A stretch of DNA of 64,000 bases from the NCBI GenBank assembly GCA_964304625.1, contig OZ199839.1, positions 3,596,001 through 3,660,000 of the forward strand, given 5' to 3'. The notes under the pieces were generated by a model. That model saw nothing but the letters and a program-made list of their open reading frames with translations. It was not told the DNA's origin and made no database searches. Made by a program: the position numbers and the translations under genes. Below, piece after piece: positions 34,925 to 47,161 of this stretch. The number at the start of each line of letters is the position of its first letter. Positions within the stretch are counted from its first letter, which is position 1. This stretch comes from Kudoa neothunni. Its lineage: Eukaryota > Cnidaria.

Positions 34925-36437
34925 TAACCTTTAGCATTTTTTTAAATGTCACGTTTAGAAACAGAAAAGTCTATGATGAATTCCGATCGTCTCGCACATT
35001 ATTTTCGTATCAATCAAAGAGGTGATAGTTTTATATGTAAATCATAGATCGAGCCTCACTAATTTCATCTCCTTAGTGTAGTTAACTACGGTGTGACAAA
35101 TTTTACGCGAAACCATTTTCTAACAATACTACATTCTACATAAGTATTAATTAAAATGTTAGCATTATAATTTTAGGTGTTTTTTGTAACTTTTAAGCCA
35201 ATTAGAATTAAGATGAAATAGTAAATAACCTTAATATGGAATCACGTGGTTAGCTTAGTTTCAAGTTGTCTATTTATAATTGTATTTTATTCTCAATAGA
35301 CAGCCAAATTAAATAAAAAGAGATATTAATGATAAATATTAAATAATTATATTATACAACAGTCTTCCCTCTCGGTGCCGAAAACTTCTACTTTGCGGTA
35401 ATTTAACACATCATAAATTTAAACAGGCGATAGAATTTTAAAAAATAATGAAGGATTTTACACAACTTTTGAATAAGAGTTTCTTGAATTGGTCTAAGAA
35501 ATTTAATTGATGGAAACAGTGGTTTTATGGACCAAACAGTTTATTACCTAACTTGACGAGAGTGATTAAATAAATTTTTATGGCGAGATTGCCATAGTTG
35601 ATCCAGTTATCATTTTTAACTGGAGAACCCAAACTATTATACACCTAAGATATCCTCTGGAGTTTATCAGCCATATTAATAAGTTGCTTTTATTAAATTA
35701 GCGAACAAGAGATAAAAAAATTAAAAATTATAGTTTCAGAAAAGAGTTTCACTAAATTTAAAAATGATCAAAATATTTCCATTCTAAGATTTTTTTTAAA
35801 TATGGTCATTACCTACATTGTATCAAAAAGGTGGCATACAAAATAATCATAATTGTGGCCATTAGTGCAAAATGTGTAAAAGTGATTAAGTGACTAGTTT
35901 TATGCACTTTTTTTCAAGAGCATAATTATAGGTAAGAAATAATAAGTTACATAATTTTTTAGTAAACTGCCTGTAACCTAAAACTAATAAATAGATGTAG
36001 AGCCCAAACACGGTTCGCGTATATGCAAATCATTTCAATATAAAATTTGTGCGAGTCAATGGGAACAGTTAGCTTTTATTCCGCAGTGAATAAAAGCTAA
36101 TTTGCCAAACTATTATCAACATTATATATACATCGATTATCTTGGAAACGACTCGAGTCTGTGATTCGTATTTTGATGAGATTTTTAAAATTTTCTCATG
36201 ATAATTAAACTGGTTTTTGTCCTAAGAACTCTAACACTACAATAGAATTGTTCACTTTAAATAATCTCCAAAGAAACGCACTCTCGCACAACTCAAATAT
36301 TATCAGCAATTGCAAAATATAATGTTTGGCTTTCTAACATATTATGATAAGTTAAAACGCAACAATAAAGAATTAAGCTAAAAAATATAGAAAAAAAAAC
36401 AATTAAAAATAATAAAATAAAACCAACATAAAAATGT
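34925..36437. other. Intergenic, nothing recognised
   Basis: AT-rich stretch up to the 3' end of the V-ATPase G gene. No frame or repeat recognised. Confidence 0.4.
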
Positions 36438-36878
36438 TCAATTTTTCCCTGAATTATTTAAAAGCAAATAGTTAACATGAATTTCAGGATTAATATCCAA
36501 AACCATTTCCAAAACATGATCAACCACTGATTTTTCTACTTTCACACAGTGCTCGAGCATTTCTGAAATCTCTTCCTTACTTTTCTCCATTGTTTTTTGT
36601 TCAAATACCTCTTTTCCTTCGTTCTATACAAAGTTAAAAGTAATTGCGATTAAATATCTTACCAATTTTAGTTTTTCTTTGAATTCTTCTTCCAATTTTC
36701 GGTTAAATTGATCAATATCGTCTTGAGCTTCTTCTCTAGCTTGCTTCAAACGTTCCATTTTGGCTGTAACGCATTTCACACAAGCAAGCACAAAAACAAC
36801 CTCACCTATTTTAGCTTCATTCTGGAGTTCAATGGCTTTTCGTTCGGCAGCTAACAACAAGTGAATGTGAGACGACAT
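36438..36878 (-). CDS. ATP6V1G: V-type proton ATPase subunit G
   Basis: Subunit G forms the peripheral stalk of the V1 sector with subunit E, tying the catalytic head to the membrane ring of the vacuolar/lysosomal proton pump. Exons 36806-36878, 36663-36763, 36438-36623; 360 nt, 119 aa, the family's normal length (about 118). The N-terminal motif LLLAAERKAIELQNEAKI runs across a 42-nt intron into AKMERLKQAREEAQDDI, the signature helix of the family (KRLKQAKEEAQAEI). The C-terminal half is helical and ends MVLDINPEIHVNY, matching the family's VCDIRPEIHENY. The whole protein is predicted as one long coiled coil. Start ATG at 36,876-36,878 gives MSSHIHLLLAAE. The gene is compact with tiny introns (42 and 39 nt) and has no other gene nearby. 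Confidence 0.95.
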
Positions 36879-37502
36879 CCTTAATTACGTTACCGATCGA
36901 TTGCGATCCCGCGCGGAAATCGACGAAAATTCTTTTATTTTTTTCGGATTTCTCGCTCTCATTCTGATTTTCCACACGTTTTTTAATGTTTAATAGTACG
37001 ATTATTCATTATATTAATTAGATATAGGTATCAGTTAAACTTAAATATTTACATTTTTTATATACAAATATTTGTTGAACAAAAAAATTTTTTAGAAACA
37101 ATAAAACAAAGTTGTTTTAAATTAACATACAACTTAAACTATAACTAATTCTCATTAATCTAATGTTTCTTTATTTAAGTGTTTAAATTAAAAGGAAAAC
37201 AACTATCGATAAATTATTGGGTATTGAACTAATATTAAATAATTTAAATAACAAGCGAATAACTTAATCGAAACATGGTGTTTTTATCATTACGCTTTCA
37301 ATTCTAAAATACTTAATTTTATGAAAATCTCCAAAAATTATGTAAAAATAATCTTTAAAATAGGATCATCTAATGTTGTTATGAATAAAATATTGCTACA
37401 GTAAGAAAAACTTTTACGTAATCTTCTTTGGATGAAAAAATGTATGATAACCTTGTCGCTTAAAACACTTTTACCCCAAGTTCAGCGTGCGCCTGCGTGA
37501 TT
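36879..37502. other. Intergenic, V-ATPase G upstream region
   Basis: AT-rich stretch. No promoter motif or gene recognised. Confidence 0.4.
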
Positions 37503-38580
37503 ATTTACAGTGGGTGACGGGTATTTGGCACCTTTAGAATATCTAACGAAATAAAATAACGTGGAAGACTATAACTTTAAACAAAGGTTGTAAATACATT
37601 TTAAAACTTATATTATTCAATTTAAAAATATAAATATGTTTTCAAGCGTTGATGGGTATTTGGCACTCTTTTCGCCCGGGTTAGATATCAAATCGCGTGC
37701 AACACTTCAATTTTGAAAAACATGGTTGATAACAAGTGTAAAAAGTGGTATTCTATTAAGGAGAAACGTGATATCATCAGATTTTTTGAAAAGCAACCAC
37801 TTAGAAGTGCTATAAGTCAAACTGTGACGCATTTTAAACTTGCTTCAATATCGACCTTAAATGGAATTTCAACAAAAAAATCACAAATTATCAATTTTTA
37901 TGAGAGTAGCTTAATTAAAAAAAAAAGATAAACTCTAAAAAATGGAGATAATTATTCATATTTTTTACCATACAGACACAAATTTAATTATACATGGTTT
38001 TATAGGTTTTAAGCATGGATAATTTAAAAGCAAGAAGACAACCACGTGCTCCCAAAATAAATTTACTTAATTTTCTTAGAGCTGATTAGTTTTTTTAATA
38101 ATTAATCTACATCATATTTTAGATCAACATTTAATTTTAATAGGGGATAACTTTAGATAGATTATAGTAGGTTATCACTTTTTACGATGAATTCTTACAT
38201 GTGTGTTTAGTATAACATTCAATGAACGTTAAAAGGTTGTAATTATTATTTTTAATGTTTTAAACATATTTTAAGGTAAACAAATTAATATTATCATGTT
38301 AAAAAATGAGGTTTCTGAATTTTTATAATAAAAATTGAATAAAACAAATTGTACTACGTCAACATCTATTCTTAAAATTCAAAAAGTATTTTCATTATAG
38401 TGAAAAATGAGATGTTTTGCGAAATTTTCAAAAAGTTTATTTTTAAAGTTAGTTTATATAAAATTGTTATATATCAACAGTAAAAACTCTAAGTAGTAAT
38501 AATAAATAACTTTTGAGGTAGTAACTAAGAATGACACAAAATAATTCAATGTTTGTTGAAAAAAGCACATTAAAGTTTAT
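37503..38580 (+). mobile_element. pogo-like DNA transposon relic with N-terminal helix-turn-helix
   Basis: The left end ACAGTGGGTGACGGGTATT at TA is pogo-like, and GGGTATTTGGCAC recurs about 140 bp further in. A 72-codon frame (37,713-37,931) reads KKWYSIKEKRDIIRFFEKQP, then ISTLNGISTKKSQIINFYES, the CENP-B/pogo helix-turn-helix pattern (SL.EK.EII...STIS...K..KI). The rest of the transposase is gone. The part from about 37,955 to 38,575 is strongly similar to 47,430-48,215, so a non-coding segment of this element also sits inside the long-TIR element there. Confidence 0.55.
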
Positions 38581-38739
38581 GCGGACCAAAGGATATTAAT
38601 TTGAGAAATAAAAATTAATTTTCTTGTGTTTTCTTCATCTCTATTATTTTTTCTATTTTTTCCCCCCTTAAAAAGTTTATGGTGCACACATTTTCTTAGC
38701 AGGTCCAGAATTGACTTAAAAATCCCGGGGACAAAAAAT

Positions 38740-39060
38740 AACGTATTAAATCGCACTTTAAGAGAGTTCAAATAATTGGGGAACGAAAATAAATATGACA
38801 CTGGTCTTAAATCATTTAGCGTTGGTGCCGAGACAGGAAATTGTTAATTATAAACCATTAATGATACACTCCTGCACAGAAATGATCATGATTTAAATTT
38901 CGAAATCAAAATCGACAAAGTATGATGCTTTAAACAAATTTAGTTTGACTGTTTCTATAAATCAATTTGAAAAATCATATTTTTCTGAATGTTGTAAAGA
39001 AACGTCTATGCGAGATCTTCCCCAAGCAACGCTGGGCAGTTAACGCTAGTATCTTACAAA
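38740..39060. repeat. Dispersed repeat, inverted copy of 940-1285
   Basis: Matches the reverse complement of the repeat near the start of the window (shared blocks listed there). It interrupts the similarity between this region and 47.4-48.5 kb, so it probably inserted into an older repeat. Confidence 0.55.
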
Positions 39061-39239
39061 AATATAGCAAGCGAAGAATTCAATTTTCCGATAAAATGTA
39101 TTACTCACGGTTTGATTTTTTCATGAATAATAATACCAATCTCGCGCTAAATATTTGTTTTATCTCAATAAATCAACTAGTTATCCATGTAATGGATATC
39201 AAAACATTAATTGAGAAAATTAATATTTTATTGACCGAT

Positions 39240-39375
39240 AACATAATCAGCTAGGTTCCCTTATTAAGTAAAATCAGTAAATTTTAGAGAAATAAAGCTT
39301 TTTTTGAATTACTAAAAATTACGGCGTAATCTCATTAGAATACAACAAACGTCTAAAGCAACTGAAATTTAGAGT
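39240..39375. repeat. Repeat block shared with 48,405-48,530
   Basis: AATCAGCTAGGTTCCCTTAT and GGCGTAATCTCATTAGAATA recur with few changes at 48,405-48,530, in the same orientation and order relative to the 38.0/47.4 kb repeat pair. Confidence 0.6.
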
Positions 39376-42308
39376 ATTCGTATTCGTTTTAAAATTTTTG
39401 ATATCAGTGCAATCCTAGTTTTAAATAATATATAATTTATATGTGACGGAGGAATATTTTAAATTCCCAATCACAACCAGACTATCAAGATTTTCATAAA
39501 GAGATTGATTTTAGCAATAAGGCCGTTTACACGGTCGTTCCATAATATCAGTCAACATTTAGCTCACATTCGAGGAATAACTTATTTAGTAATCATTTTT
39601 AAAAATTATATACGTACATATAAATTCGCTCAACTCAAGATTGCAAACATCAGTAATTGTGCACATCCATATTTCTCCCCTTCATTATTCTTATAAGGGA
39701 ATAAAAACTAATATACTCCATTCAGTCATCGTTTGTAATTTTGTAATTGAACTTTTCTATTGTAACCCATTCTTTATGTATTTATTCATATATATTCAAA
39801 ATCAAATCTAACATTTCATTTTCCAGAAAATTTAAGAACACAAACAATGAAGTATCGAAATTTTTAATGCATTATTTTTGGGGGAGGTTTTATGTTTGAA
39901 AATTTTCTCTCTGTCAATTTGTCTTCGAATGCGTGTTGATTGTTAAGACCATTTTTCTCCCTCCTTAAATGCCATCGCGTAGATTTTTTCGTTGGAAAGA
40001 AATTTCATTATCAGCGTAATAGTAACTCGATTTGGGGTTCCGAATTATACAGTCACTAAATTCAAAATTAGTTTCTTCAAATTGTGGCTTGTATTCAGTG
40101 AATTCAGAATTCATTGTGCCACGTGTACAACCATAATTGGCAATATCCATATTTTATTATTCGCTGAATGCAAATTTTTTTAAGTTTTCTATAACAATAA
40201 ATGAACTTTTATTATGTATAAAAATTATTTAAAAAAATGTAAGGGGTTACTCAAAAAAGCTGGCGTCATTTTGATCCCATCGTAGGGAACGTGATTTTTT
40301 TAGCACGTGTACGAGGGTTAATATAGTCGCTAAGCTCATCTAAATAAAATGAGACTGTCTTTGAAAGGTTCAAATTTTTACCAACGAAATCATCTGTTTC
40401 TGAATCTTGGGGAGGGGTTATCATTGCGCCATTGTTACTGCTATGAATTAGGGGACACCATTATAAACTACACTACTATATACCTACAACATGTGTCTAT
40501 GTTTATCCTTCATTGTTTTAATTAGCTGTCACATTAATGTAACTATACATAGTTATTAATTGTTTAAATGTGGTAGGAAAAGAAAGAAAACGGTTAATTT
40601 AATCGCGCGCTCAACGCAAAAAGATACGACAACCGATCCTCATTTGACTTTTGATTTTTCGATTATTCGGAGTAACTATGCTAATAAATTAGTTAATGCG
40701 TGTGATTCTAATATTATATAATTTTTAAAATCGTTTAAAATATGAGCGACTCTTGTACTATGTAAAATAACTAATGTACGTACGACACGCCCATTCACTG
40801 TATTTTTATTTTTATCTGATCCCGAGGGGATTACGTATAGTGGTTACCAACCGTAGGAAATTAATTCGTTGCTCACATTACGAATGAACTTATTTCATTA
40901 ATATTTTCAGTAAAAATTGATGTATCTTACTAATTCGTTACAATAAAGTTCAAGTTGACAGAAATACGTGTTGCGCCAACAAATTCACACGAATTCGAAC
41001 TATTCTGTATACACGCAAAGTGAATCTTGGTGAAAATACGGCGGAAATTTGTCGATAAATTTTCACTTCATTTTGCATATAATTACACAATTATTTCTTG
41101 CATTTAAGTTTGCAAAAAAAGTCTGGGTTCAATTTTACCCCCAAAGCACCAAGTGTATAGTCAATTTTGAGACGTTCAGAAGGTTAATAGGGGCATCAAT
41201 TTAGTAACATCCGGCTCAATCAAAATTTAGAAATAAAAAAAGAGAATATTAACATATACAATGAACATTCACGAAAAACTCTAATATAGAAAAGTTTAAC
41301 AAACTATTGCAATGAGATAACGTGGTCTCCTCACGCTTTAACATTCAATTAGTTTTGTAATCTCGAATATCCGAATAATTCAAATAATTTCTTAAAATTC
41401 GAGAAGTGAGGATCTGAAGTTTAATGTATCACCATAAGTCATTATTGCATTTAATAAACATTGGCGTTCCATTAGTAACAACTGACATATTTATAACTTC
41501 GCTTAGCCTATAAAAGTGGAAATTCTGGAAGTAAAGCACATCAGAATCAATATTAAAGGGATCTCCACCAATTTTCCACGGGTTAAATTCTTAAACGAGC
41601 ATGGGTATTACCACGTCCCTGGAGATATAATTCGTGATTACCTCACACTACAGTAACCCGGAAGTTTCCAAGATAACGCTGAATGTATTAAACCGTAACT
41701 AATCAATTGAAATAAAAAAATTATCGATTTTTAATGAGGATATGAACCCCGACCCGAGTCAATCTAATCTCGCAAACGCCACTACAAAATTGTCTTAGGA
41801 CGAATGATAAGTTAAAAATTTCAGATAGCCTCAAGATGAATGAGCGTTAGGCAGACGAATAGCAAATTACAGCATTTGTCACTGACGTGGCCATGTAGTA
41901 TCAGAATTGTTTTTATTCATCTCACTCATACAATGTAGGTAAGGAATATCCAATCATCACCAACTACCATGACGTTTACAATGAGGTAATCAGTTCCAAA
42001 CTGCAATCATAAATCAGATATGAATCTAATGTAATCAGACGCAAATTACGTCATCACACCTCCACGCCACAACTACATCGTAACAACTTGAACAACGTTG
42101 CTTCTACGATGAATACCGACAATACATGATAACGTGTCTTGTAACCCATAAGAACGATTAACAAACCACAAAAAGAGAATTAGATTAATATCTAAAATCT
42201 GATTTGTTTCTCTCTGGTGTTTTAGCCGTTATCACTTAGTTGTGTTGTTTACGCAAACAATTTTTGCAGATATGTAGCATAATCCGATTTATTATCACCT
42301 GGAAAAAC
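39376..42308. other. Intergenic, mostly unrecognised; one piggyBac-like end
   Basis: About 2.9 kb without a gene. At 41,170-41,187 the sequence TTCAGAAGGTTAA reads in reverse as TTAACCTTCTGAA, the same tip as at 45,787, suggesting a piggyBac-type end. Next to it is a GGGGGTAAAATTGAACCC-like palindrome on the reverse strand. The rest holds nothing I can name. Confidence 0.45.
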
Positions 42309-43580
42309 ATGGCTGAGGAGATTGATTTCAGCGATCTTCCAACCAATGACACTAGGGTTATTGTATTAGCCGGGGCGCTAGCTGGTATTTTAGAGCACTC
42401 GGTGATGTATCCCATCGATTCGGTAAAGGTAATGTCTAAAATCAGCCTCGTTTTCTGATGACTTGATTATCTAATAAAACAAATCATTAAAGTTGGCTAT
42501 GTATGTAGACTCGCGTCCAACTTTTTAAAAATACGGACCCAAAAATGTCAATAAGATATGCTTTGAAGAATATGATTAAAAATGAAGGATTCCTTTCTCC
42601 TTATCGAGGAATCGGGGCTGTCCTACTTGGGACTGGTCCGATTCATTCGTTGTATTTTGGAAGTTATGAGTTATCGAAAAATACACTTCCGAAACTGTCA
42701 CCTAAATTGCGGGACACCAAATTGTTATATGGTATATAGATTGGCATGGTAACATGTTCGATCTAAATAATAAACATCGTTTTATAGCTTATTCTGGAAT
42801 TGTTGCTACACTTATACATGATTTCCTGTTGAATCCTATTGAAGGTATTGCCGCTGTTGTTGTTGTGATCTTTTGATGATGATATCTTACATTTTTTGTC
42901 TAGTGGTCAAGCAACGCCTTCAAATGGACAACCAAAGATACAAGGGTATAGCTCATTGTGTGAAGTGTGTTTCGAAAACTGAAGGGCTGTCTGCATTCTA
43001 TCGAAGTTACTCCACTCAACTTTTAATGAATGTACCATACAACTCGGTGAACTTTGTCACTTATGAAACTGTGAGAAAATTCCTGTATAAAACAACCTAT
43101 AATCCCGGGGAGAATTCCAACAATACTCATCGTCCATTTGACCCTAAAGTGCACTTGATCGCAGGAAGTTGTTCGGGAAGTTTAGCTGCTGCTATCACTG
43201 TCCCATTTGATGTGATAAAAACTCAACTGAATACTCAAAGAATAAGCGGCGACTCGGGTGTGATAAATCGTTGTCATTGTACATCCTCATTTTCTAGCGG
43301 GAACCTCACAAGTTCAATCCCTGCTTCATCCAAATACGCCGCTGATTGTAGCACCTCCTCACTTGGCTCTTCTTTGATGGTGGCCTCAAAAACACGCCAC
43401 CTTACTTCCACCGAACAGGTGCCACTCAGAGGAATGAGTGATGCTGTACTATATATCTTCAAAAATGGAGGCGTGAAAGGTTTCTTCCGTGGAACTGTGG
43501 CCAGAGTTATCTACAATACACCGGCATGTGCTATTTGCTGGTCGGTGTATGAATTTTTTAAGCATTTCCTCCACACATAA
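42309..43580 (+). CDS. Mitoferrin (mitochondrial iron carrier, SLC25A28/37 type)
   Basis: Inner-membrane carrier that imports iron into mitochondria for haem and iron-sulfur cluster synthesis. Exons 42309-42428, 42509-42731, 42788-42844, 42904-43580; 1,077 nt, 358 aa. It has three carrier repeats with signature boxes YPIDSVKTRVQ (about residue 34), NPIEVVKQRLQ (about 131) and [11 protein letters not shown] (about 233). Subfamily marks are [20 protein letters not shown] and the closing ARVIYNTP...[10 protein letters not shown], nearly as in mitoferrins. The exon ends coincide with the boxes (SVK|TRVQ, IE|VVK). An insertion of roughly 75 residues rich in Ser, Thr and Ala (about 247-322) separates LNTQ from RGMSDAV, where vertebrate proteins have under 25. 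The start at 42,309 (AAAAACATGG) has good context. Confidence 0.93.
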
Positions 43581-44686
43581 TCAACACCAATGAATAGGTT
43601 TTTAGTGGTAATTTGTGTAATGTTTTCATATATCTAATTTTGTCAACGTTTGTGTTTCCATATTATTTTATGCGTCATTGATCCACCGCTATATATTATA
43701 GTGGATGGAATTTTTTTTACCTTCTGCAATGCATTTTTAAGGGTCATTTTTATGTATGTAATAACTTCTTATCATTCGATTATTCTTTTTGAATTTGTAT
43801 CAAGATATGTTAATAAAACCTATATTATAATTAGGGAATGCAATTTTCGGCGCTTTTACGCATAAATGGAGATTATACGTAGATCTGCGCACACATCTCT
43901 ATGACGCAAACAACACAAATTAACATCGCATATAATATAATTATATTTAATTTCACAATTTTAATATATTTATAGTGTCAGAGAGATTTTTAGTTTTGAA
44001 AGAACATGCTTAATCTCAAACAAAATTTTTTTTCAAACAATATAGGAAAGTGCTTATCAACAAAAGTTTTTAATAACTTTTAGGTCTTGTACAACTATTT
44101 ATTATTGTAAATGGTAATCCATCATACATTACAACTGAAACCGGATCAATCTTTTTTTTGATTCTTATGATCTCTAAATAACAAAAGGGGCCAGGAGAGA
44201 CATGCTTTAACGATTGTATCTTTGAACGATGTTTTAATAAGACAATATGTTTCTACACATGGTTTTTTTGAGTAACATTAACTTGCGAGATTTTTAAACA
44301 AATTCATTTTAAATAATTTCTTAATTAACTCAATCCTCAATATAATTCTCCAAATCACATCTTTTCCTGCCCATTCTTATTAAAACGCCTTTTCTGAAAC
44401 ACATTATACTCTAAAAGAGGCCGAAGTTATAAATAGGAGTCAATATAGCTATCATAAATTATTATTTGTTAACCTAAATTATTCCTTTCATTTTTACTTA
44501 TATCAACAAATAAAATAAATATTTATCATATGATTTTAACTCTTAATCGATTAGTTTTTCTTGTTATAAGTTTCAAAGTATTTTAAGGCCGTTTGTTCTC
44601 TAGTGTTATCGTTGATTTTCTCACTGAATTCCTCAGGTTTCATTTGGTGCTGCCGCATCAAGTTATATTCCCTTAATCCTCTGAGG
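43581..44686. other. Intergenic, mitoferrin 3' flank
   Basis: AATAAAA at about 43,812 may serve as the mitoferrin polyadenylation signal. Nothing else recognised. Confidence 0.4.
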
Positions 44687-44952
44687 CAGGGGTTCTCAAC
44701 CAGGGGTAAATTAAATAACATCAAAATTCGATAGGGAGAATTTTTTTATTATAGGTTTGTGACGTACTTCTGGACTTCTAAGGAATTATATTATTCAGGA
44801 CTTTTAGACTCAATAAGAATTAGGCAGAAATTCTTAAAACGTTTTTAGGGATAATTATTTAAAAAATATTTAAAAACTATTATTAATATCCTTCTTTTAT
44901 GCTTCGTTTATCTTTCAACGATGTAACCTAATAATAATAATAATACTTAAAA

Positions 44953-45155
44953 TGACTATTTTCAAGGTATATAATATTCAAGTGTCGATAGTTTTGACTA
45001 TTTATAATTATTTCTAGTCCGTAAGAGCGAAGGATTGGGAAAGAATTAACTTGATTTAGAAAATCTAAAAAATAAAATCTGTATACGGATTTTGGGTGAG
45101 TTGATAGGATTAAAAATTGTCATTATGCAAGCATACGTGCTTGTTAGGCCAGAAT
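44953..45155. repeat. MITE family C, copy 4
   Basis: Contains GACTATTTTCAAGG at the left end, the AATATTCAAGTGTCGATAGT block and a right part with GCATACGTGC. More diverged than copies 1-3. Confidence 0.5.
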
Positions 45156-45580
45156 TTATCCCTCAAATAGCCTCTGTTATAGCTGAACGAGTATAAATAC
45201 AAAATCAATCAATATTGTTGTATTTTTTATGATATTAACCGACACTTTAAAATCACGATACTGGCTTCAAAGTACGTCATACTTCCCAATTATCCCACCA
45301 CTATCCATGTCACACCAATTCTCGGGATTTTCCGCGTTTCACCAGAGTGATTCATTAAATATTCAAAAATTTCTATGCGCCCCAAACTTTTTTCACGTCC
45401 TACCGTTGGGATCTGGAACCCCAAAGAAACAAAAATTTTTTTACAAATCCCACATACAAAAAAATAACAGAAATATTTCAAAGTTTACTTTGTGTTCAAA
45501 ATAAATAAAAACCAATGTGATTTTTGCGGTTTGTTACTTCGTATTACAGCTAGGATATTTGGATATTGTTCATAAGTGAA

Positions 45581-45647
45581 AGCAAGCATGGGTCATTCAT
45601 TTTCTGTCGCAATTGAAACAACAGAAAATGAATGACCCATGCTTGCT
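45581..45647. repeat. Perfect 27-bp inverted repeat with 13-nt loop
   Basis: The arms at 45,581-45,607 and 45,621-45,647 are exact reverse complements; the left arm starts AGCAAGCATGGGTCATTC. The loop is CGCAATTGAAACA. Perfect pairing is striking because neighbouring transposon ends have decayed. It could be a recent fold-back duplication, a small-RNA hairpin, or an assembly or template-switch artefact. Confidence 0.9.
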
Positions 45648-45786
45648 GTGCAGAAAATTTGTAAAGGAAAAAAGACGAACCGATAGAAAAATTTGATGAA
45701 ATCCGGGCTCTTGCATTCAAAATGAACTCAAATTCTTGAGGCAAACCGCTACCATCATTCAGTGGGGTCCTAACAAATTAAAAAGT

Positions 45787-45824
45787 TTAACCTTCTGAGT
45801 AACATGGGGTGAAAAAGACCCCTG
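45787..45824 (+). repeat. piggyBac-type terminus with TTAA
   Basis: TTAA, then CCTTCTGAGTAACATGGGG and a GGGGTGAAAAAGACCCC palindrome. The same tip occurs in reverse at 41,187, and a related palindrome (GGGTGAAGAATGACCCC) occurs at about 48,548 next to piggyBac coding remains. Confidence 0.5.
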
Positions 45825-45952
45825 TGTGATTTGAAACTCGATTTTCTCGAAATTGAAATAAGTGCCAAAGCTTAAATTTCTGCTATTCTCCCAAGACACA
45901 AACATCTATATAAAAATAATAATTAAAGAAGTTTTCATATTTTATACTAATA

Positions 45953-46960
45953 TTAACCCTCTAATGGACTTGGGGTCTGCTGGACCTCAGCGCCACATTA
46001 TTTTACCCATACAATTTTTTCTAATGTACGTTAAAGTCTGTGATCTTGGCTATTCTTCTATATTTGTGTAAAGTATATATTGATGTATTTTGTACCTTAC
46101 AGCTGCTATTACATAATACGAAACTATAAATCCATCCTCCAACGAACTTTAGGGTCTGTGGGGCCCTAGGTTTTTTTTTCTTGATCTAATTGAAAAATTA
46201 TGAAAATGCGATATTTGAAGTACTAAGTAATTCTATCGACGAAATATCAACAAAATCGTTGATCACTGTACGAACTAATCCTTGATACTCTGGTGCGGGA
46301 AGACTCGTCCGGAGCCTCCTAATCTGCTTTACGCCGGAATTGCAATGCCATTGTTATTTGCTTGTATTCGCAGCTTATAAATTAGAACAATGAGTTAATT
46401 TAAAAATATTCACTTTATTAGTGTATAGAAACAAAATTTTAACTGGTGTACATAAGGGCTAAATAGAGCCTATGCTAGAATAATTTAGTTCGGCTGGTGG
46501 TAAAGCATATTAATGTTTTTTCTTCAAGTGTTTTCAGAAAATATTAAGGTACCTATATTTTGGTTATTTCAAATATCAGATCTGAAAGGACGGAAATAGA
46601 CAAGTTTTGTCCAAATCAATATATTTACACATATGAGTTGAAATCTTATCTGTGTCTCTATCCTAACGAAGACATTACTGTTGATAAGCAGTTTTACCTA
46701 TCAAAGGAAGATGCTCATTTAAGCAACGCATGCCTCTGAATTCAGCTAATTTAGCCGAATGTGGCCTATGGTGAGTTCTATGTGTTAAACTTTAAATTGG
46801 TCGATTGTATTTATCTATATAAACATATCTTCGAAGAGGAAAATATGTTAAGGTGTGATTTCTCAAATGAGTTGCTTTTAATTTTGTACATCCAACAATT
46901 GGAAAGAACTATAAACGAAAATAATTATATAAGAACCGATTCCAGTATATACTAATAAAA
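45953..46960 (+). mobile_element. piggyBac-family relic 1
   Basis: The left end TTAA CCCTCTAATGGACTTGGG with the palindrome GGGGTCTGCTGGACC is followed by a similar subterminal block at about 46,140. Coding remains: a frame giving YPNEDITVDKQF (the piggyBac YPG..LTVDEQ catalytic block) and, in another frame, QRMPLNSANLAECGLW (the family's RQYMPSKPAKYGIKLW). The region around 46,761-46,955 may be the next segment. Several frame changes; N-terminal and C-terminal parts not seen. Confidence 0.65.
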
Positions 46961-47161
46961 TATAATTTCTTTTTGTAAACCAGTATATAATGAAGAATAG
47001 TGTGTCAAATTACATTAAAATGTATCAAGATATCTTTAAATTGGCTCTTTAAAATTATTCTTACATTTTTATAAATCTTTATGGATTTCACTATTGAATA
47101 ATACAAAAAACATATTCGGATTGCAATATTCATTAGGTCTGTCAATAAAATATCAGATAAT

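Noticed and set aside
45229-45504. 91-codon plus-strand frame
   Set aside because: Contains no recognisable motif and lies among transposon fragments; a chance frame is more likely.
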